DNA from: Mycobacterium nebraskense
GTDB taxonomy: Bacteria; Actinomycetota; Actinomycetes; Mycobacteriales; Mycobacteriaceae
NCBI RefSeq assembly: GCF_002102255.1
Contig: NZ_LQPH01000076.1
Coordinates: forward strand, 50,813-114,812
Length of the DNA stretch: 64,000 bases
Direction: 5' to 3'
The notes beneath the pieces are model-generated. The model did no database searches. It was not told where the DNA came from and saw only the letters and a list, made by a program, of their open reading frames with translations. Positions 18,408-27,189 of this stretch are shown here, in pieces; position 1 is the first letter of the stretch, and each line of letters starts with the position of its first letter. Position numbers and translations under genes: made by a program.

Positions 18408-19025
18408 TCAGCCGCCGAGCCCCTTCTTGATGGCCGCATCTTGTTTCTGGCCCACGTCGTTGACGAAATCCGCGGGGGCCAGCGTGTCGGGCGGCCCGTC
18501 AAACTCCAGCGTGACGAAGGCCTTGCCCTCGGTGAACAGGAGTATCGTCACGCCCTTGCTCTTGTCCGGAGAGTTGCCCAACAACGTCGTTGCGCCCGTG
18601 CCCACGTTGGCAGGTTGCGTCGTCGGGTTCTTGATCACGTCATCCTGGGCGCCCTTGGCCGCGTTCAGCGCGTTCGTGGCGGCGCCGGGGTCCGCGAACA
18701 CCTGGATGGTGTCCTTGATGACGTGGCTGCCGTCCTCGTCTTTGAACGTCGTCGCGACGCCGGGTTGGCCGTTCGGGTTGCTGATCGGTGGCGTGGCCGT
18801 GAACGGTATCGGCGCGTTGATGTCGCTCGCCTGGATCAACAGTCCGGTGTACTCGCTCGGCTGTGCGGGCGCCGACGAGGTCGGTGCCGAGCTGTGGGCG
18901 CTGGTCGCCGAGCTGGACGACCCCGGCTTCGATGTCGATGACGTCGGATTTTTGCTGCTGCACCCCGCTACCGCCACCGCGGTCGTCGCCGCGACGACCG
19001 CGGCCACTGTCCGTGAAGTCCTCAT
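18408..19025 (-). CDS. Putative lipoprotein, paralogue of the one at 17256-17867
   Basis: A 205-residue lipoprotein candidate: signal peptide MRTSRTVAAVVAATTA ending in VAGCSS (lipobox), Ser/Thr-rich linker, then a domain closely matching its paralogue from YTGLLIQASDINAP to the C-terminal GQKQDAAIKKGLGG. The start at 19025 has GGAAGGGAG about 8 bases upstream. First gene of the three-gene lipoprotein/membrane protein group, downstream of the sigma factor gene (117-bp gap). Confidence 0.8.
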   Translation of the reverse strand: MRTSRTVAAVVAATTAVAVAGCSSKNPTSSTSKPGSSSSATSAHSSAPTSSAPAQPSEYTGLLIQASDINAPIPFTATPPISNPNGQPGVATTFKDEDGSHVIKDTIQVFADPGAATNALNAAKGAQDDVIKNPTTQPANVGTGATTLLGNSPDKSKGVTILLFTEGKAFVTLEFDGPPDTLAPADFVNDVGQKQDAAIKKGLGG

Positions 19026-19142
19026 CCTCGAGCTCCCTTCCAGGCTGCCTTCGGCGCCACAGTCGAGTTCGTTCCCGAGTCGCACAGTACATTGCGGCAA
19101 GGCGCCGACGTGGCGCCGAAGCGCCCTGAGGGCTTTGAAGGG

Positions 19143-19952
19143 CTACTCCAGTTGGTCGCGCAGGCAGCGCAGGGTGCTGGCCAGGATGCGGGAGACCTGC
19201 ATCTGCGACACCCCGATGCGCTCGGCGATCTGGCTCTGCGTCATCGATTCGAAGAACCGCATGCGCAAGACCTCGCGTTCGCGCCCTGGGAGGGCGGCAA
19301 CCAGGACGCGCAGGGCTTCACGGTTGGTGATGTGCTCGATCTGCGGATCAAGGCCGCCGACCGCATCAGCGACCAGTCGGGGCGTGCCCGAGCTGTCGGC
19401 GCCCACCGGCGCGTCCAGGGAATCCAGCCGGTAGGCGTCGCCCGCCACGAGGCATTCGACGATTTCCTCATGGGGGACTTCCAGCGCTTTTGACAGTTCG
19501 GCCGCGGTGGGCGCACGCCCCAGCTTCTGGGCCAGATCGCCGGTCGTCCTGCTGATCTGTACGTGCAATTCACGCAACCGCCGCGGGACCCGCATACCCC
19601 AGCTGTGATCGCGGAAGTAACGCCGAACCTCGCCCATCATGGTCGGGACCGCGAAGCCGATGAAGCTGGGCCCCTTGGCGGGATCGAACCGGTTGATGGC
19701 GTTCATCAGTCCCAGGCGCGCCACCTGGACGAGATCGTCGAGACCTTCGCCGCGGCGCGCGAAATGGCTGGCCACATGGTCGGCCAGGGGCAGGCATCGG
19801 GCCACGATCCGTTCGCGCTGGCGGCTGTACTCGTGCGACTCGGCCGGCATCTGGCGCAGCGCCACGAACATTTCGACCACGTCGTCGTAGGAATCGTCAG
19901 CTTTGCTGTCGCGGCACCGAGCCGGACGGGTGGGAGCGACTACATCGGTCAT
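19143..19952 (-). CDS. SigF-family RNA polymerase sigma factor
   Basis: A 269-residue group 3 sigma factor of the SigB/SigF/SigG type, which directs RNA polymerase to stress or stationary-phase promoters. Region 2 contains DDLVQVARLGLMNAINRFDP and FIGFAVPTMMGEVRRYFRD; region 3 has APTAAELSKALEV; region 4 ends with the helix-turn-helix TQSQIAERIGVSQMQVSR. The start MTDVVAP (19952) matches family length; a longer frame begins at 20009. No anti-sigma or anti-anti-sigma gene flanks it, unlike the usual rsbW-sigF pair, so it is either an orphan or regulated in trans. It is separated from the downstream lipoprotein gene by 117 bases. Confidence 0.88.
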   Translation of the reverse strand: MTDVVAPTRPARCRDSKADDSYDDVVEMFVALRQMPAESHEYSRQRERIVARCLPLADHVASHFARRGEGLDDLVQVARLGLMNAINRFDPAKGPSFIGFAVPTMMGEVRRYFRDHSWGMRVPRRLRELHVQISRTTGDLAQKLGRAPTAAELSKALEVPHEEIVECLVAGDAYRLDSLDAPVGADSSGTPRLVADAVGGLDPQIEHITNREALRVLVAALPGREREVLRMRFFESMTQSQIAERIGVSQMQVSRILASTLRCLRDQLE

Positions 19953-20021
19953 AGGCACACGTGCCCGGTCTCGGCGCGGCTGACCCTGAAAACTTTGATG
20001 CAAAGACATTTCTGCATTGCT

Positions 20022-20039
20022 GACTCACTCCTCTGAGTC
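20022..20039. repeat. Inverted repeat GACTCA-N6-TGAGTC
   Basis: A perfect 6-bp inverted repeat with a 6-nt spacer, 13 bases beyond the longest possible start of the sigma factor gene and so within its promoter or leader. Could be an operator or a hairpin in the 5' leader. The half-site GACTCA recurs once near 20140. Confidence 0.4.
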
Positions 20040-20474
20040 GTGCGCAGCGAGACGTGGCGGCTATGCGCGCAGTCGCCTCTCTGCATCTGTATCCGCAGGA
20101 CCGGTCGGTTGTCGAACGCGCGGGCTACCGACGGGAGATGACTCAGGAGTTTGTCGCCGGAGCCATATCAAGCTCAGTAGCCATGCGGCTGACTGGCCGC
20201 TTTTAGCTAAACGGCGGACACGTCCATAACGGACTTCAGTGGCGACTATACGCCTCATCGCATTCGCCCGCGATCGCTCATCGCAAGCCGGGCTCGACTC
20301 TGTCGTAAGAGATTCCAACCCGAACGACCGGCATGGCAGCAAACCGCTGGTCGGCCGCAACATGCGCGGCGCTCGCCGGTACCCGGCGTCGCCGCGTCAC
20401 GGCGGATTGCGGTCCCGGCTCCGGGCGCTGCTCCTGCCCCCTGCTTGTTCGCCGGTCGGAGAAGTGCCGACTGC

Positions 20475-20502
20475 GGTTCTCATTTGTGTGCCGGCTGGGT
20501 AC
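20475..20502 (+). promoter_or_regulatory. Candidate SigF-type promoter
   Basis: GGTTC, 17 bases, GGGTAC. The mycobacterial SigF consensus is close to GGTTT-N15-17-GGGTAT, so two positions deviate. It lies about 80 bases before the SDR start and beside a SigF-family gene. Seen by eye only. Confidence 0.35.
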
Positions 20503-20583
20503 TGTTCGCCTAATGTTCGTGACCGATCTCCCGCGACATGCACTCGATCTATTCCGAGAGCAGTTCGCTCCCAACGTATTACG

Positions 20584-21489
20584 GTGTCCGTGGCGGTGAA
20601 CGGGAGCGGGCGCCTGCTGGATGGGCGCGGCGTGGTGGTGGCCGGCGGCAGTCGTGGAATCGGGCGGGCGGTCGCCGAACTACTCTGCGGCCTGGGCGCC
20701 GGCGTGGTCGTCAACGGGCGCGACGCTGACGCCGTCGAGGAGACTGTCGCCGCCATCACAGCGTCGGGCGGACAGGCCAGCGCGGTGGTCGGACCCGCGG
20801 ACCAGGAGCGTGTCGCCGGCGTCCTGATCGACGACTGCGTGCGCACGTACGGACGGCTCGACGCCCTGGTCAACTGCGCCGGTATCGCCGAGCCGCCCGG
20901 CTCCTCGATTTTGAACATCTCGCCGGAAGACTTCGACCGCCTGATGAGCGCCCACCTCGGCACGGCGTTCCACACCTGCCGGGCGGCGGCCCGGGTCATG
21001 GTCGCGCAGGGGCACGGTGCCATCGTCAACACGAGCTCGGTGGCATTTTTGGGCGACTACGGCGGCACCGGTTATCCCGCGGGCAAGGGCGCGGTGAACG
21101 CCCTGACCATGGCCATCGCCGCCGAACTGAAGGCCCACGGCGTACGGGCCAACGTGGTGTGCCCCGGTGCCCGGACGCGCCTGTCCACGGGCGCCGAATA
21201 CGAAGAACACATCGAGGACCTGCACCGTCGCGGCTTGCTGGACGAAGTGACCATGCGGGCCTCACTGGACAGCGCCCCGCCCGCCTTCGTGGCCCCGATC
21301 TACGCCTATCTCGTGAGCGACTTGGCGCAGGCCGTGACGGGCCAGATCCTCGTTGCCGCAGGCGGATTCGTCGGTAGGTTCGACCGGCCGACGCCGCGGC
21401 TGCTGGGCTATCGCGACCACCATGACGCCGAACCCTGGTCGGTCGGCGATTTGCACAAGATGATCGGCGCACCGCAAGCCGCGCGCTGA
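20584..21489 (+). CDS. SDR family oxidoreductase
   Basis: A 301-residue short-chain dehydrogenase. Cofactor loop AGGSRGIGRAV near residue 18, NCAG, serine in VNTSSVA, catalytic YPAGK (Y-x-x-x-K). The C-terminal LVSDLAQAVTGQILVAAGGF is the usual SDR ending, followed by a 40-residue tail with HHDAEPWSVGDLHKMIG. Closely spaced GTG codons at 20584, 20590 and 20596 are all possible starts; the longer frame to 20239 is an intergenic extension. Substrate not inferable. Transcribed alone. Confidence 0.87.
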   Translation: MSVAVNGSGRLLDGRGVVVAGGSRGIGRAVAELLCGLGAGVVVNGRDADAVEETVAAITASGGQASAVVGPADQERVAGVLIDDCVRTYGRLDALVNCAGIAEPPGSSILNISPEDFDRLMSAHLGTAFHTCRAAARVMVAQGHGAIVNTSSVAFLGDYGGTGYPAGKGAVNALTMAIAAELKAHGVRANVVCPGARTRLSTGAEYEEHIEDLHRRGLLDEVTMRASLDSAPPAFVAPIYAYLVSDLAQAVTGQILVAAGGFVGRFDRPTPRLLGYRDHHDAEPWSVGDLHKMIGAPQAAR

Positions 21490-21672
21490 AGCGACCCGGA
21501 ACGGGCGGCGGCAGCAAAGTCATCGACGCTTGGCACGACCGTGCGTGCACGAGCCGGGCCCGGCGCCCCCGACCACCGGTATTTCGCCACGGGTCCACCA
21601 GAAAGTCGCACTTTATGCGTGTGCGACGAGGTCCCGCGGCCTACGCTGTCCTGCGAACCGCAGGAGGATGTT

Positions 21673-22464
21673 TTGACGATGCAACCGAACCCACTCGACC
21701 CAGTCGCCAGCGAACGGCTGTCGCATGCAGGCAAAGTGTTCACCTCCGATCTGTCGATCAACGAATTCGCCTTGCTGCATGGGGCCGGGTTTGAGCCGAT
21801 CGAACTCGTGATGGGCGTGTCGGTCTACCACGTCGGTTATCAGTTCACCGGGATCCGGCAACAATCCGAACTGCCCGTGCTCACGGACGCGACCTACCGG
21901 GCGCGCTGGAATGCGATGTCGCGGATGCAGGCGGAGGCCGATTCGCTGGGCGCGGACGGCGTGGTCGGCGTCCGTCTCGAATGGCGTCATCAGGGCGAGG
22001 GCGAGCATCTGGAGTTCATCGCGGTCGGCACCGCGGTGCGATACACGGAGAAGCCCGGCGCCTATCGGCGCCCCAACGGCCAGGCGTTCACGAGTCACCT
22101 GTCCGGGCAGGATCTGACGACCCTGCTGCGATCGGGATTCGTCCCGGTGGCGTTCGTGATGGGCAACTGCGTGTTTCACGTTGCCGTGCAAGGGTTCCTG
22201 CGCACGCTCGGCCAGGTGGGACGCAATGCCGAGATGCCCCAATGGACGCAAGGGAGCTACCAGGCCCGGGAGCTTGCGATGTCACGCATGCAGAGTGAAG
22301 CCGAGCGCGACGGCGGAACCGGTGTCGTCGGAGTGCATTTCGCCATCTCGAACTATGCGTGGGGGCATCACACCGTCGAGTTTTATGTGGCCGGAACCGC
22401 GGTGCGTCGCGGCGGCGAGGCGCAAACGCTGACACCGTCGTTCGTCCTGCCCATGAGCGATTGA
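21673..22464 (+). CDS. Tandem YbjQ-like domain protein
   Basis: A 263-residue protein made of two copies of a roughly 110-residue domain of the YbjQ/heavy-metal-binding type. Each copy has a FTSDLSxNE or FTSHLSGQD start, a G-F-x-P-(I/V) segment, a VMG..V(Y/F)HV strand, a Y-x-AR...A(M)SRMQ-E helix and a GVVGV turn. Despite the name, the second copy has no obvious metal cysteines. The TTG at 21673 lies 5 bases after AGGAGG; the ATG at 21679 is the alternative. Its stop overlaps by one base the start of the next gene, implying coupling. Confidence 0.72.
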   Translation: MTMQPNPLDPVASERLSHAGKVFTSDLSINEFALLHGAGFEPIELVMGVSVYHVGYQFTGIRQQSELPVLTDATYRARWNAMSRMQAEADSLGADGVVGVRLEWRHQGEGEHLEFIAVGTAVRYTEKPGAYRRPNGQAFTSHLSGQDLTTLLRSGFVPVAFVMGNCVFHVAVQGFLRTLGQVGRNAEMPQWTQGSYQARELAMSRMQSEAERDGGTGVVGVHFAISNYAWGHHTVEFYVAGTAVRRGGEAQTLTPSFVLPMSD

Positions 22465-22844
22465 TGACGAGCCTCGATCATGAGCGGGTCGGCCAGGCGG
22501 TCGGAACGGCTTTGGCGGGTCCAGGGGGAGTCGGGCTGGTGCTCAGGGTCTTCTGCGGGGTTCCGGGAGTGGTTCTCGTTCCCGCGCGGCGCGGCTTCTT
22601 CCGGTCGCAGCCGGAGCGGGTGCAGATCGGCGACTGGCGCTATGAAGTCACCGCCGATGGCCGCCTGAGCGCCGCCCATTTGGTGAACGGCATCGTCCTG
22701 GCCGAGGAGGTTCTCGCCGCCGGCGCCGTCGGACCGCACATCGCTCGCGCGCTCGGGCAGCTGGTGCGCAGTTACGGTCCGACGATCATCCCCAACATCG
22801 ATGCGGCCCTCGAGGTCCTCGACGCCGGCGCCGGACCACGCTGA
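22464..22844 (+). CDS. Conserved hypothetical protein
   Basis: A 126-residue protein whose ATG shares a base with the stop of the YbjQ-like gene (TGATG). It has a hydrophobic segment LVLRVFCGVPGVVLVPA near residues 25-42, then GDWRYEVTADGRLSAAHLVNGIVLAEE and a Gly/Ala-rich helix. No family recognised. Tight coupling suggests it acts with the YbjQ-like protein. Confidence 0.65.
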   Translation: MTSLDHERVGQAVGTALAGPGGVGLVLRVFCGVPGVVLVPARRGFFRSQPERVQIGDWRYEVTADGRLSAAHLVNGIVLAEEVLAAGAVGPHIARALGQLVRSYGPTIIPNIDAALEVLDAGAGPR

Positions 22845-22854
22845 TGTCGCGCGT

Positions 22855-23328
22855 TCACTCGGTGCCCGGTTGTGTTTGATCGATGCCGACCACCCACCGA
22901 CTGAACCGCCAGCTGCCGTCCTGTTTGACCGCGGTGAAGTCGTAACAACCGGTCAGGTCGGCAGTGGGCGGACCACCGCCCTTGATGGCGAAGATCTGGA
23001 CATAGCAGTGTCCGGTCGCTTCGTCGGCGCCTTGGCTGGAGAACCAGAACGAGTTCAGCGCGTGGCGGCGTTGATTGTTCTCGGCCTCGAACGCTGCCTT
23101 CCTGGCCGCGAGCAGGCTCATGACCGTTTCGATGTCGGCTGACAGCGGTTGGCCCTCGTGCAGCAGGACGAGTTCCGGTGACTCGGTGAACAACATGCGG
23201 AAATCGTCGAGCCGGTTGTGGTCATAGGTGTAGGCGTAGGCGCCGAACAAGTTGATGATCGCCAGCCGATCGGCGACGTCGAAGGACGTACTTCCGACGC
23301 CCTGGATCGGATGCCCGTCAACGGCCAC
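22855..23328 (-). CDS. NTF2/SnoaL-like fold protein
   Basis: A 157-residue protein of the cone-shaped NTF2-like fold, judged from the N-terminal helix FDVADRLAIINLFGAYAYTYD, FRMLF, the RRHALNSFWF strand and a C-terminal WRFSRWVVGIDQTQPG. Members bind or isomerise small hydrophobic molecules. The start is a GTG at 23328, since the upstream extension overlaps the cutinase gene; the gap to the cutinase stop is 22 bases, so the two may be co-transcribed. Confidence 0.72.
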   Translation of the reverse strand: MAVDGHPIQGVGSTSFDVADRLAIINLFGAYAYTYDHNRLDDFRMLFTESPELVLLHEGQPLSADIETVMSLLAARKAAFEAENNQRRHALNSFWFSSQGADEATGHCYVQIFAIKGGGPPTADLTGCYDFTAVKQDGSWRFSRWVVGIDQTQPGTE

Positions 23329-23350
23329 GTGGCTCAGTCTAGGTGCTGGC

Positions 23351-24013
23351 CTACAGGCGGCCGGCGGCGAAATCGGCGGCCTGGTCGACCATGCCCGCTT
23401 CGACGTACTGCCGGTGCGCGGCAGGGTTTCCGGCGTCCGAACAGACCGGGTCGCCGGGCACGCACAACTCGATGGTCTTGGCCGCATACGGTGCGCCGAT
23501 CGTCACGGGCGGCTCGTTGAGGATGTTCATGAACTGGCCCGATGGCTTTCCGAAGAGCGCGACCGCGGCCACGTGGTTGGAGACCTCGGCCGGCATCGGC
23601 TGCAGTGCCTGGATCAGGTGCACCCCGTCCGGCACCGCGCTTTCGGTGACGAAACCCATCACGGCTGCGCCCTGGGAGTAGCCGCCCAGCACCATCCTGG
23701 TTCTGGGGCAGGAGACCGCCATGTGTTGGACGTGCGTGCCGGCGTCGCTGATGCCATCCACGGCCCGGGGGAAGTCCGTGGTCGCGGGGTAGTCGACGGG
23801 ATACACGCTCAGGGATTTGCCGCCGACGTGCGAGCGCAGGCTGTCGACGAAACTCTGGCCGATACGGCCGACGCCCGGCGGCTCGTTGGTACCGCGGGCG
23901 AACACCACCTCGACATCCGGGCATGGCGCGGCGGCCGCGATCGGAGCGACCGGGAGTGCCCAAAAGGGAGCCAGCACAGCACAAATCAGACTGCCGACGG
24001 TATGCGCCTTCAC
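23351..24013 (-). CDS. Cutinase family protein (secreted esterase)
   Basis: A 220-residue secreted alpha/beta hydrolase of the mycobacterial cutinase-like (Culp) family, active on esters or phospholipids. It has a signal peptide (about 1-29, ending AAAAPCPD), the family entry VVFARGTNEP, the nucleophile motif GGYSQGA (Ser near residue 112) and the Asp/His pair in VPGDPVCSD and AAHRQYVEAG. Cysteines at PCPD, VSCPR, LCVPGD and PVCSD fit the two usual disulfides. Exported by Sec. Confidence 0.92.
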   Translation of the reverse strand: MKAHTVGSLICAVLAPFWALPVAPIAAAAPCPDVEVVFARGTNEPPGVGRIGQSFVDSLRSHVGGKSLSVYPVDYPATTDFPRAVDGISDAGTHVQHMAVSCPRTRMVLGGYSQGAAVMGFVTESAVPDGVHLIQALQPMPAEVSNHVAAVALFGKPSGQFMNILNEPPVTIGAPYAAKTIELCVPGDPVCSDAGNPAAHRQYVEAGMVDQAADFAAGRL

Positions 24014-24074
24014 ATCGTGATTTTGTCACAGGGTGACAAAGTGCGCGCGTCGTGCGGTTGCGGCCGAGGCCGGG

Positions 24075-24551
24075 TTAACGCGGTGCGTCCGCATCGGGGG
24101 CGCGGGGTTGCCGGTGCCTGAACGAACTGGTCGCACGCAGCACGCCGCGAAACGCATAGGCGGCGGTCACGACGGTCAGGATGATCAGCAGGACGAACAT
24201 CGGCAGCCAGTTGCCCCTGCTGTGGTCGATCTCCCACCAGATGATGGTGAACAACACCACACAGGCCAGGAGGACGACGTCCCGCCAGTTCCCCTGATAA
24301 GACAACGCCGCCTTGCGCAGCGCCCGGCTCCGGTCCGCGGTGTCGATCAGGTCGTCGATGCGGGCATCGATGGTGCGTTGCAGTTCGGCGCGCCTCGTAC
24401 CGGCCTCGGGTGGTAGCCGGTCCAGCAAGTCCATGTCCTGTTTGATCAACCCCCGATAATCCGGGCCGCGGAATTGCCCGGCGGCGACGCCGAGCATCGC
24501 GCCACCGAAAACCGGCGCACTATTGAGCGCGATCTGTCCGAGGCCCGTCAT
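24075..24551 (-). CDS. Small membrane protein, hypothetical
   Basis: A 158-residue protein with a charged helical segment (about 35-80, RRAELQRTIDARIDDLIDTAD) and two membrane helices (about 92-107 and 116-135) ending in a Pro/Arg-rich cytosolic tail. No family recognised. Transcribed in line with the TetR gene 44 bases upstream, so possibly in the same unit. Confidence 0.65.
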   Translation of the reverse strand: MTGLGQIALNSAPVFGGAMLGVAAGQFRGPDYRGLIKQDMDLLDRLPPEAGTRRAELQRTIDARIDDLIDTADRSRALRKAALSYQGNWRDVVLLACVVLFTIIWWEIDHSRGNWLPMFVLLIILTVVTAAYAFRGVLRATSSFRHRQPRAPDADAPR

Positions 24552-24595
24552 GCCCGCTCCTTAGGGTCGTCGTCAACGTCGCTCGATGACGGGGG

Positions 24596-25267
24596 TCAGG
24601 ATGCCTTGGAAGGGCGCCGCCGCGTGCGCGGCGGTTCGGGGCTTTGCAGCGCGCCCATCGCGCGCATCATCTGTGGATAGGCGATCGCCGGTCCAAGCCA
24701 GCGCGTGAGGTAGCGCCGCAGATCTGCACCGGTGCGCGGCGGACGCCCCGGGTCGGCGAGGAACGAATGCAGCACCCGCAGGCTGAATTCGTTCAATTCG
24801 TCGAGACCGGCTTCATCGAAACCGTAATTCTCCCAATCGATGTCGTAGCGATGCAGCATCGACCGCCCGAAGGCCAGGGCGGTGTCCGAGACGATCGAGA
24901 CCTTCTGGCCGCCGCGGCGGCGTTGACTGAGCACGAATTCGACCTGGTTGTCCGAGGCCAGCTCTTCGATGGCGAATGCCATCCCTTCGGTCATCGCGAC
25001 GACCGGGTCGGTAACACCCTCGAGGTGGGCCGCCATCCGATCCAGGAAGCCGTCAGCCGACCGCATCGCCGATGCCACCAACAGCGCCTGCGTCCCGGGG
25101 AAGTATCGATAAACGGTCTGGCGGGTGACCCCGAGCGCGCGCGCCACGTCGGCGATCCGCATCGCCGAGCCGCGTTCGTCAATGATCTTGTCGGCGGCAT
25201 CCAGGATGCGCTCGATCGCCTCCTCGTCGGAGGCGGGCGTGTTCCCTGCCCATCCGTGACTGCGCAT
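24596..25267 (-). CDS. TetR/AcrR family transcriptional regulator
   Basis: A 223-residue regulator with a clear helix-turn-helix (about 33-60: MRIADVARALGVTRQTVYRY) and a long helical effector domain. It is divergent from the D-aminoacylase-like gene, with 155 bp between start codons, and so is its likely regulator. The C-terminus is Arg/Pro-rich. Ligand unknown. Confidence 0.87.
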   Translation of the reverse strand: MRSHGWAGNTPASDEEAIERILDAADKIIDERGSAMRIADVARALGVTRQTVYRYFPGTQALLVASAMRSADGFLDRMAAHLEGVTDPVVAMTEGMAFAIEELASDNQVEFVLSQRRRGGQKVSIVSDTALAFGRSMLHRYDIDWENYGFDEAGLDELNEFSLRVLHSFLADPGRPPRTGADLRRYLTRWLGPAIAYPQMMRAMGALQSPEPPRTRRRPSKAS

Positions 25268-25373
25268 TTAACCGGCGGCAAACCCGTAGTCGGTGATCCC
25301 CACAGCTGGATCATAGCGGCTGTGGGTGGGCGATCGTTGCTGGTTAACATGGCCGGACACTTCGGTCAGTATG

Positions 25374-25379
25374 TATGAT
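25374..25379 (+). promoter_or_regulatory. -10 box of the amidohydrolase gene
   Basis: TATGAT, near-consensus for a housekeeping -10. The first possible ATG of the downstream frame (25375) lies inside it, which argues that translation begins later, at the TTG at 25423 behind GAAAGG. Confidence 0.45.
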
Positions 25380-25422
25380 CACTGCGGATCGTGAGCGTCC
25401 GGCGCGGCAGAAAGGCCGAACA

Positions 25423-27189
25423 TTGCAGTACGACACCGTGATCATGAACGGGCGCTGGTTCGACGGAACGGGTGCGCCGTCGGCGCGCAGAAACATCGGT
25501 GTGCGCGACGGCCGCGTGGCCACCATCGCCCCGGAACCGCTCGACACAGCGGGGGCCGACGTCATCGACGCGACGGGACAGTGGGTGATCCCCGGCATCA
25601 TCGACATCCACACCCATTACGATGTCGAAATCCTCTGTGAGCCGCAGCTTTCCGAATCGCTGCGGCACGGTGTGACGACGGTCATGCTCGGATCGTGTTC
25701 GTTGTCCACGGTTTATCTGGACAACGTGGACGCGGGCGACATCTTCGGCCGGGTCGAGGCAATTCCCCGGCGCTATGTCATCGAGCACCTGGACGCGGCC
25801 CGGTCGTGGAGCAATCCCGCGGAGTATGTCGCCGAACTCGACCGGCGGAACCTGGGTCCCAACGTCGCGGCTTTCATGGGCCATTCCGACATGCGCGCCG
25901 CGACGATGGGCCTGGACCGCGCAACTCGCAAGGACGTCCGACCGTCGGCGGCGGAACTGGCGCGGATGGAGTCGATGCTGAACGAGGCGCTCGACGAAGG
26001 TTTCCTCGGGATGTCGTCGCAACAACTGCTGTTCGACAAACTCGACGGCGAGGTCTGCCGGTCGCGCACCCTGCCCTCCACTTACGCGAAGTCCCGCGAA
26101 CTGCGCCGGTTGAACGCTATCTTGCGCCGCCGCAACAAGATCCTGCAGTCGGGACCCGACATCAAGAATCCGCTGTCGGTGGTGTCGCAGTTGGCGACGT
26201 CGCTGGGGTTCGGGCGCCCCCGGTTGAAGACCAGCCTGCTCTCGGCGGCCGACATCAAGGCCATCCCGCCGGTGATCCACCTCATGGACTCCCTTGCCCG
26301 GGTCGTGAATGCCCTCGGCGGCGACTTCCGGTGGCAGCATCTGCCGGTACCGTTCGAGGTGTACGCCGACGGGATCTCGCTGGTGGTGTTCGAGGAGTTC
26401 GGCGCCGGTGCCGCGGCGTTGCACCTGCAGGGTGAGGTCGAGCGCAATCAGCTCATGCGTGACGAGGACTATCGCCGCTGGTTCCGCGAGGACTACGACA
26501 AGAAGTTCGGGCCACGGGTGTGGCACCGCGATTTCTTCGACGCCGAGATCGTGGCCTGCCCCAATCCATCGGTGGTGGGCAAGAACTTCGGGCAGGTGGG
26601 GCTGGACCGCGGCGGCCTGCATCCGGTCGACGCATTTCTCGACTTGGTGGTGGAGCACGGCGAAAAGCTGCGCTGGCGCACCACGATCTCCAATCATCGG
26701 CCCCAGGTGCTCAAGAAGCTGGCGCAAAGCGAAACCGTCCAGATGGGTTTCTCGGACGCCGGCGCGCACCTGCGCAACATGGCCTTCTACAACTCCGGAC
26801 TTCGTCTGCTGCGGCACGTGCACGAGGCGGAGAAGCACGGCACCCCGTTCATGTCGGTCGAGCGTGCGGTGCACCGGCTCACCGGCGAGCTCGGATCGTG
26901 GTACGGAATCGACGCCGGCACCCTGCGCGAAGGGGACCGCGCCGACGTCGTCGTGATCAACCCGGACAAGCTCGACGCCTCGCTGGATCGTTATGCCGAG
27001 CACCCGGTGGAGTCCTACGGCGGGTTGTCCCGGATGGTGAATCGCAACGACGACACCGTCAGCGCCGTGCTCGTGGCGGGACAGTTCGCGTTCGGTGCGG
27101 GCGAGGCCGCACCGACGCTGGGCAAGCAGAAGTTCGGCCGGTTCCTGCGGGCGGGTGAGGAGTGCAGGAGCTTGACGCCGGTGGCGTGA
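25423..27189 (+). CDS. N-acyl-D-amino-acid deacylase-type amidohydrolase
   Basis: A 588-residue metal-dependent amidohydrolase of the D-aminoacylase/Amidohydro_3 group. The N-terminal beta-sandwich begins YDTVIMNGRWFDGTGAPS; the first metal motif is DIHTHYD near residue 65 (H-x-H); a later Asp lies in GFSDAGAH. The C-terminus returns to the sandwich with GDRADVVVINP and a VAGQ segment. The TTG start is chosen for the GAAAGG seven bases before it and because the upstream ATG overlaps the -10 box. Family members remove N-acyl groups from D-amino acids; the natural substrate is unknown. Probably controlled by the divergent TetR gene. Confidence 0.87.
   Translation: MQYDTVIMNGRWFDGTGAPSARRNIGVRDGRVATIAPEPLDTAGADVIDATGQWVIPGIIDIHTHYDVEILCEPQLSESLRHGVTTVMLGSCSLSTVYLDNVDAGDIFGRVEAIPRRYVIEHLDAARSWSNPAEYVAELDRRNLGPNVAAFMGHSDMRAATMGLDRATRKDVRPSAAELARMESMLNEALDEGFLGMSSQQLLFDKLDGEVCRSRTLPSTYAKSRELRRLNAILRRRNKILQSGPDIKNPLSVVSQLATSLGFGRPRLKTSLLSAADIKAIPPVIHLMDSLARVVNALGGDFRWQHLPVPFEVYADGISLVVFEEFGAGAAALHLQGEVERNQLMRDEDYRRWFREDYDKKFGPRVWHRDFFDAEIVACPNPSVVGKNFGQVGLDRGGLHPVDAFLDLVVEHGEKLRWRTTISNHRPQVLKKLAQSETVQMGFSDAGAHLRNMAFYNSGLRLLRHVHEAEKHGTPFMSVERAVHRLTGELGSWYGIDAGTLREGDRADVVVINPDKLDASLDRYAEHPVESYGGLSRMVNRNDDTVSAVLVAGQFAFGAGEAAPTLGKQKFGRFLRAGEECRSLTPVA

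Larger units (their letters stand above)
20010..20583. other. 574-bp intergenic region, divergent promoters
   Basis: No credible gene; small frames here have no family features or start signals. It holds a GACTCA/TGAGTC inverted repeat near the sigma factor gene and a SigF-like promoter candidate near the SDR gene. Scattered T/A-rich stretches such as GCTTTTAGCTAAAC interrupt the GC-rich background. No tRNA cloverleaf was found. Confidence 0.5.

Noticed and set aside
17568..18941. 457-residue frame antisense to the lipoprotein and membrane genes
   Set aside because: It crosses three genes with good lipoboxes and ribosome-binding sites on the other strand.
20010..20583. Possible tRNA or small RNA in the long gap
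   Set aside because: No cloverleaf, no T-loop consensus and no CCA end could be found.
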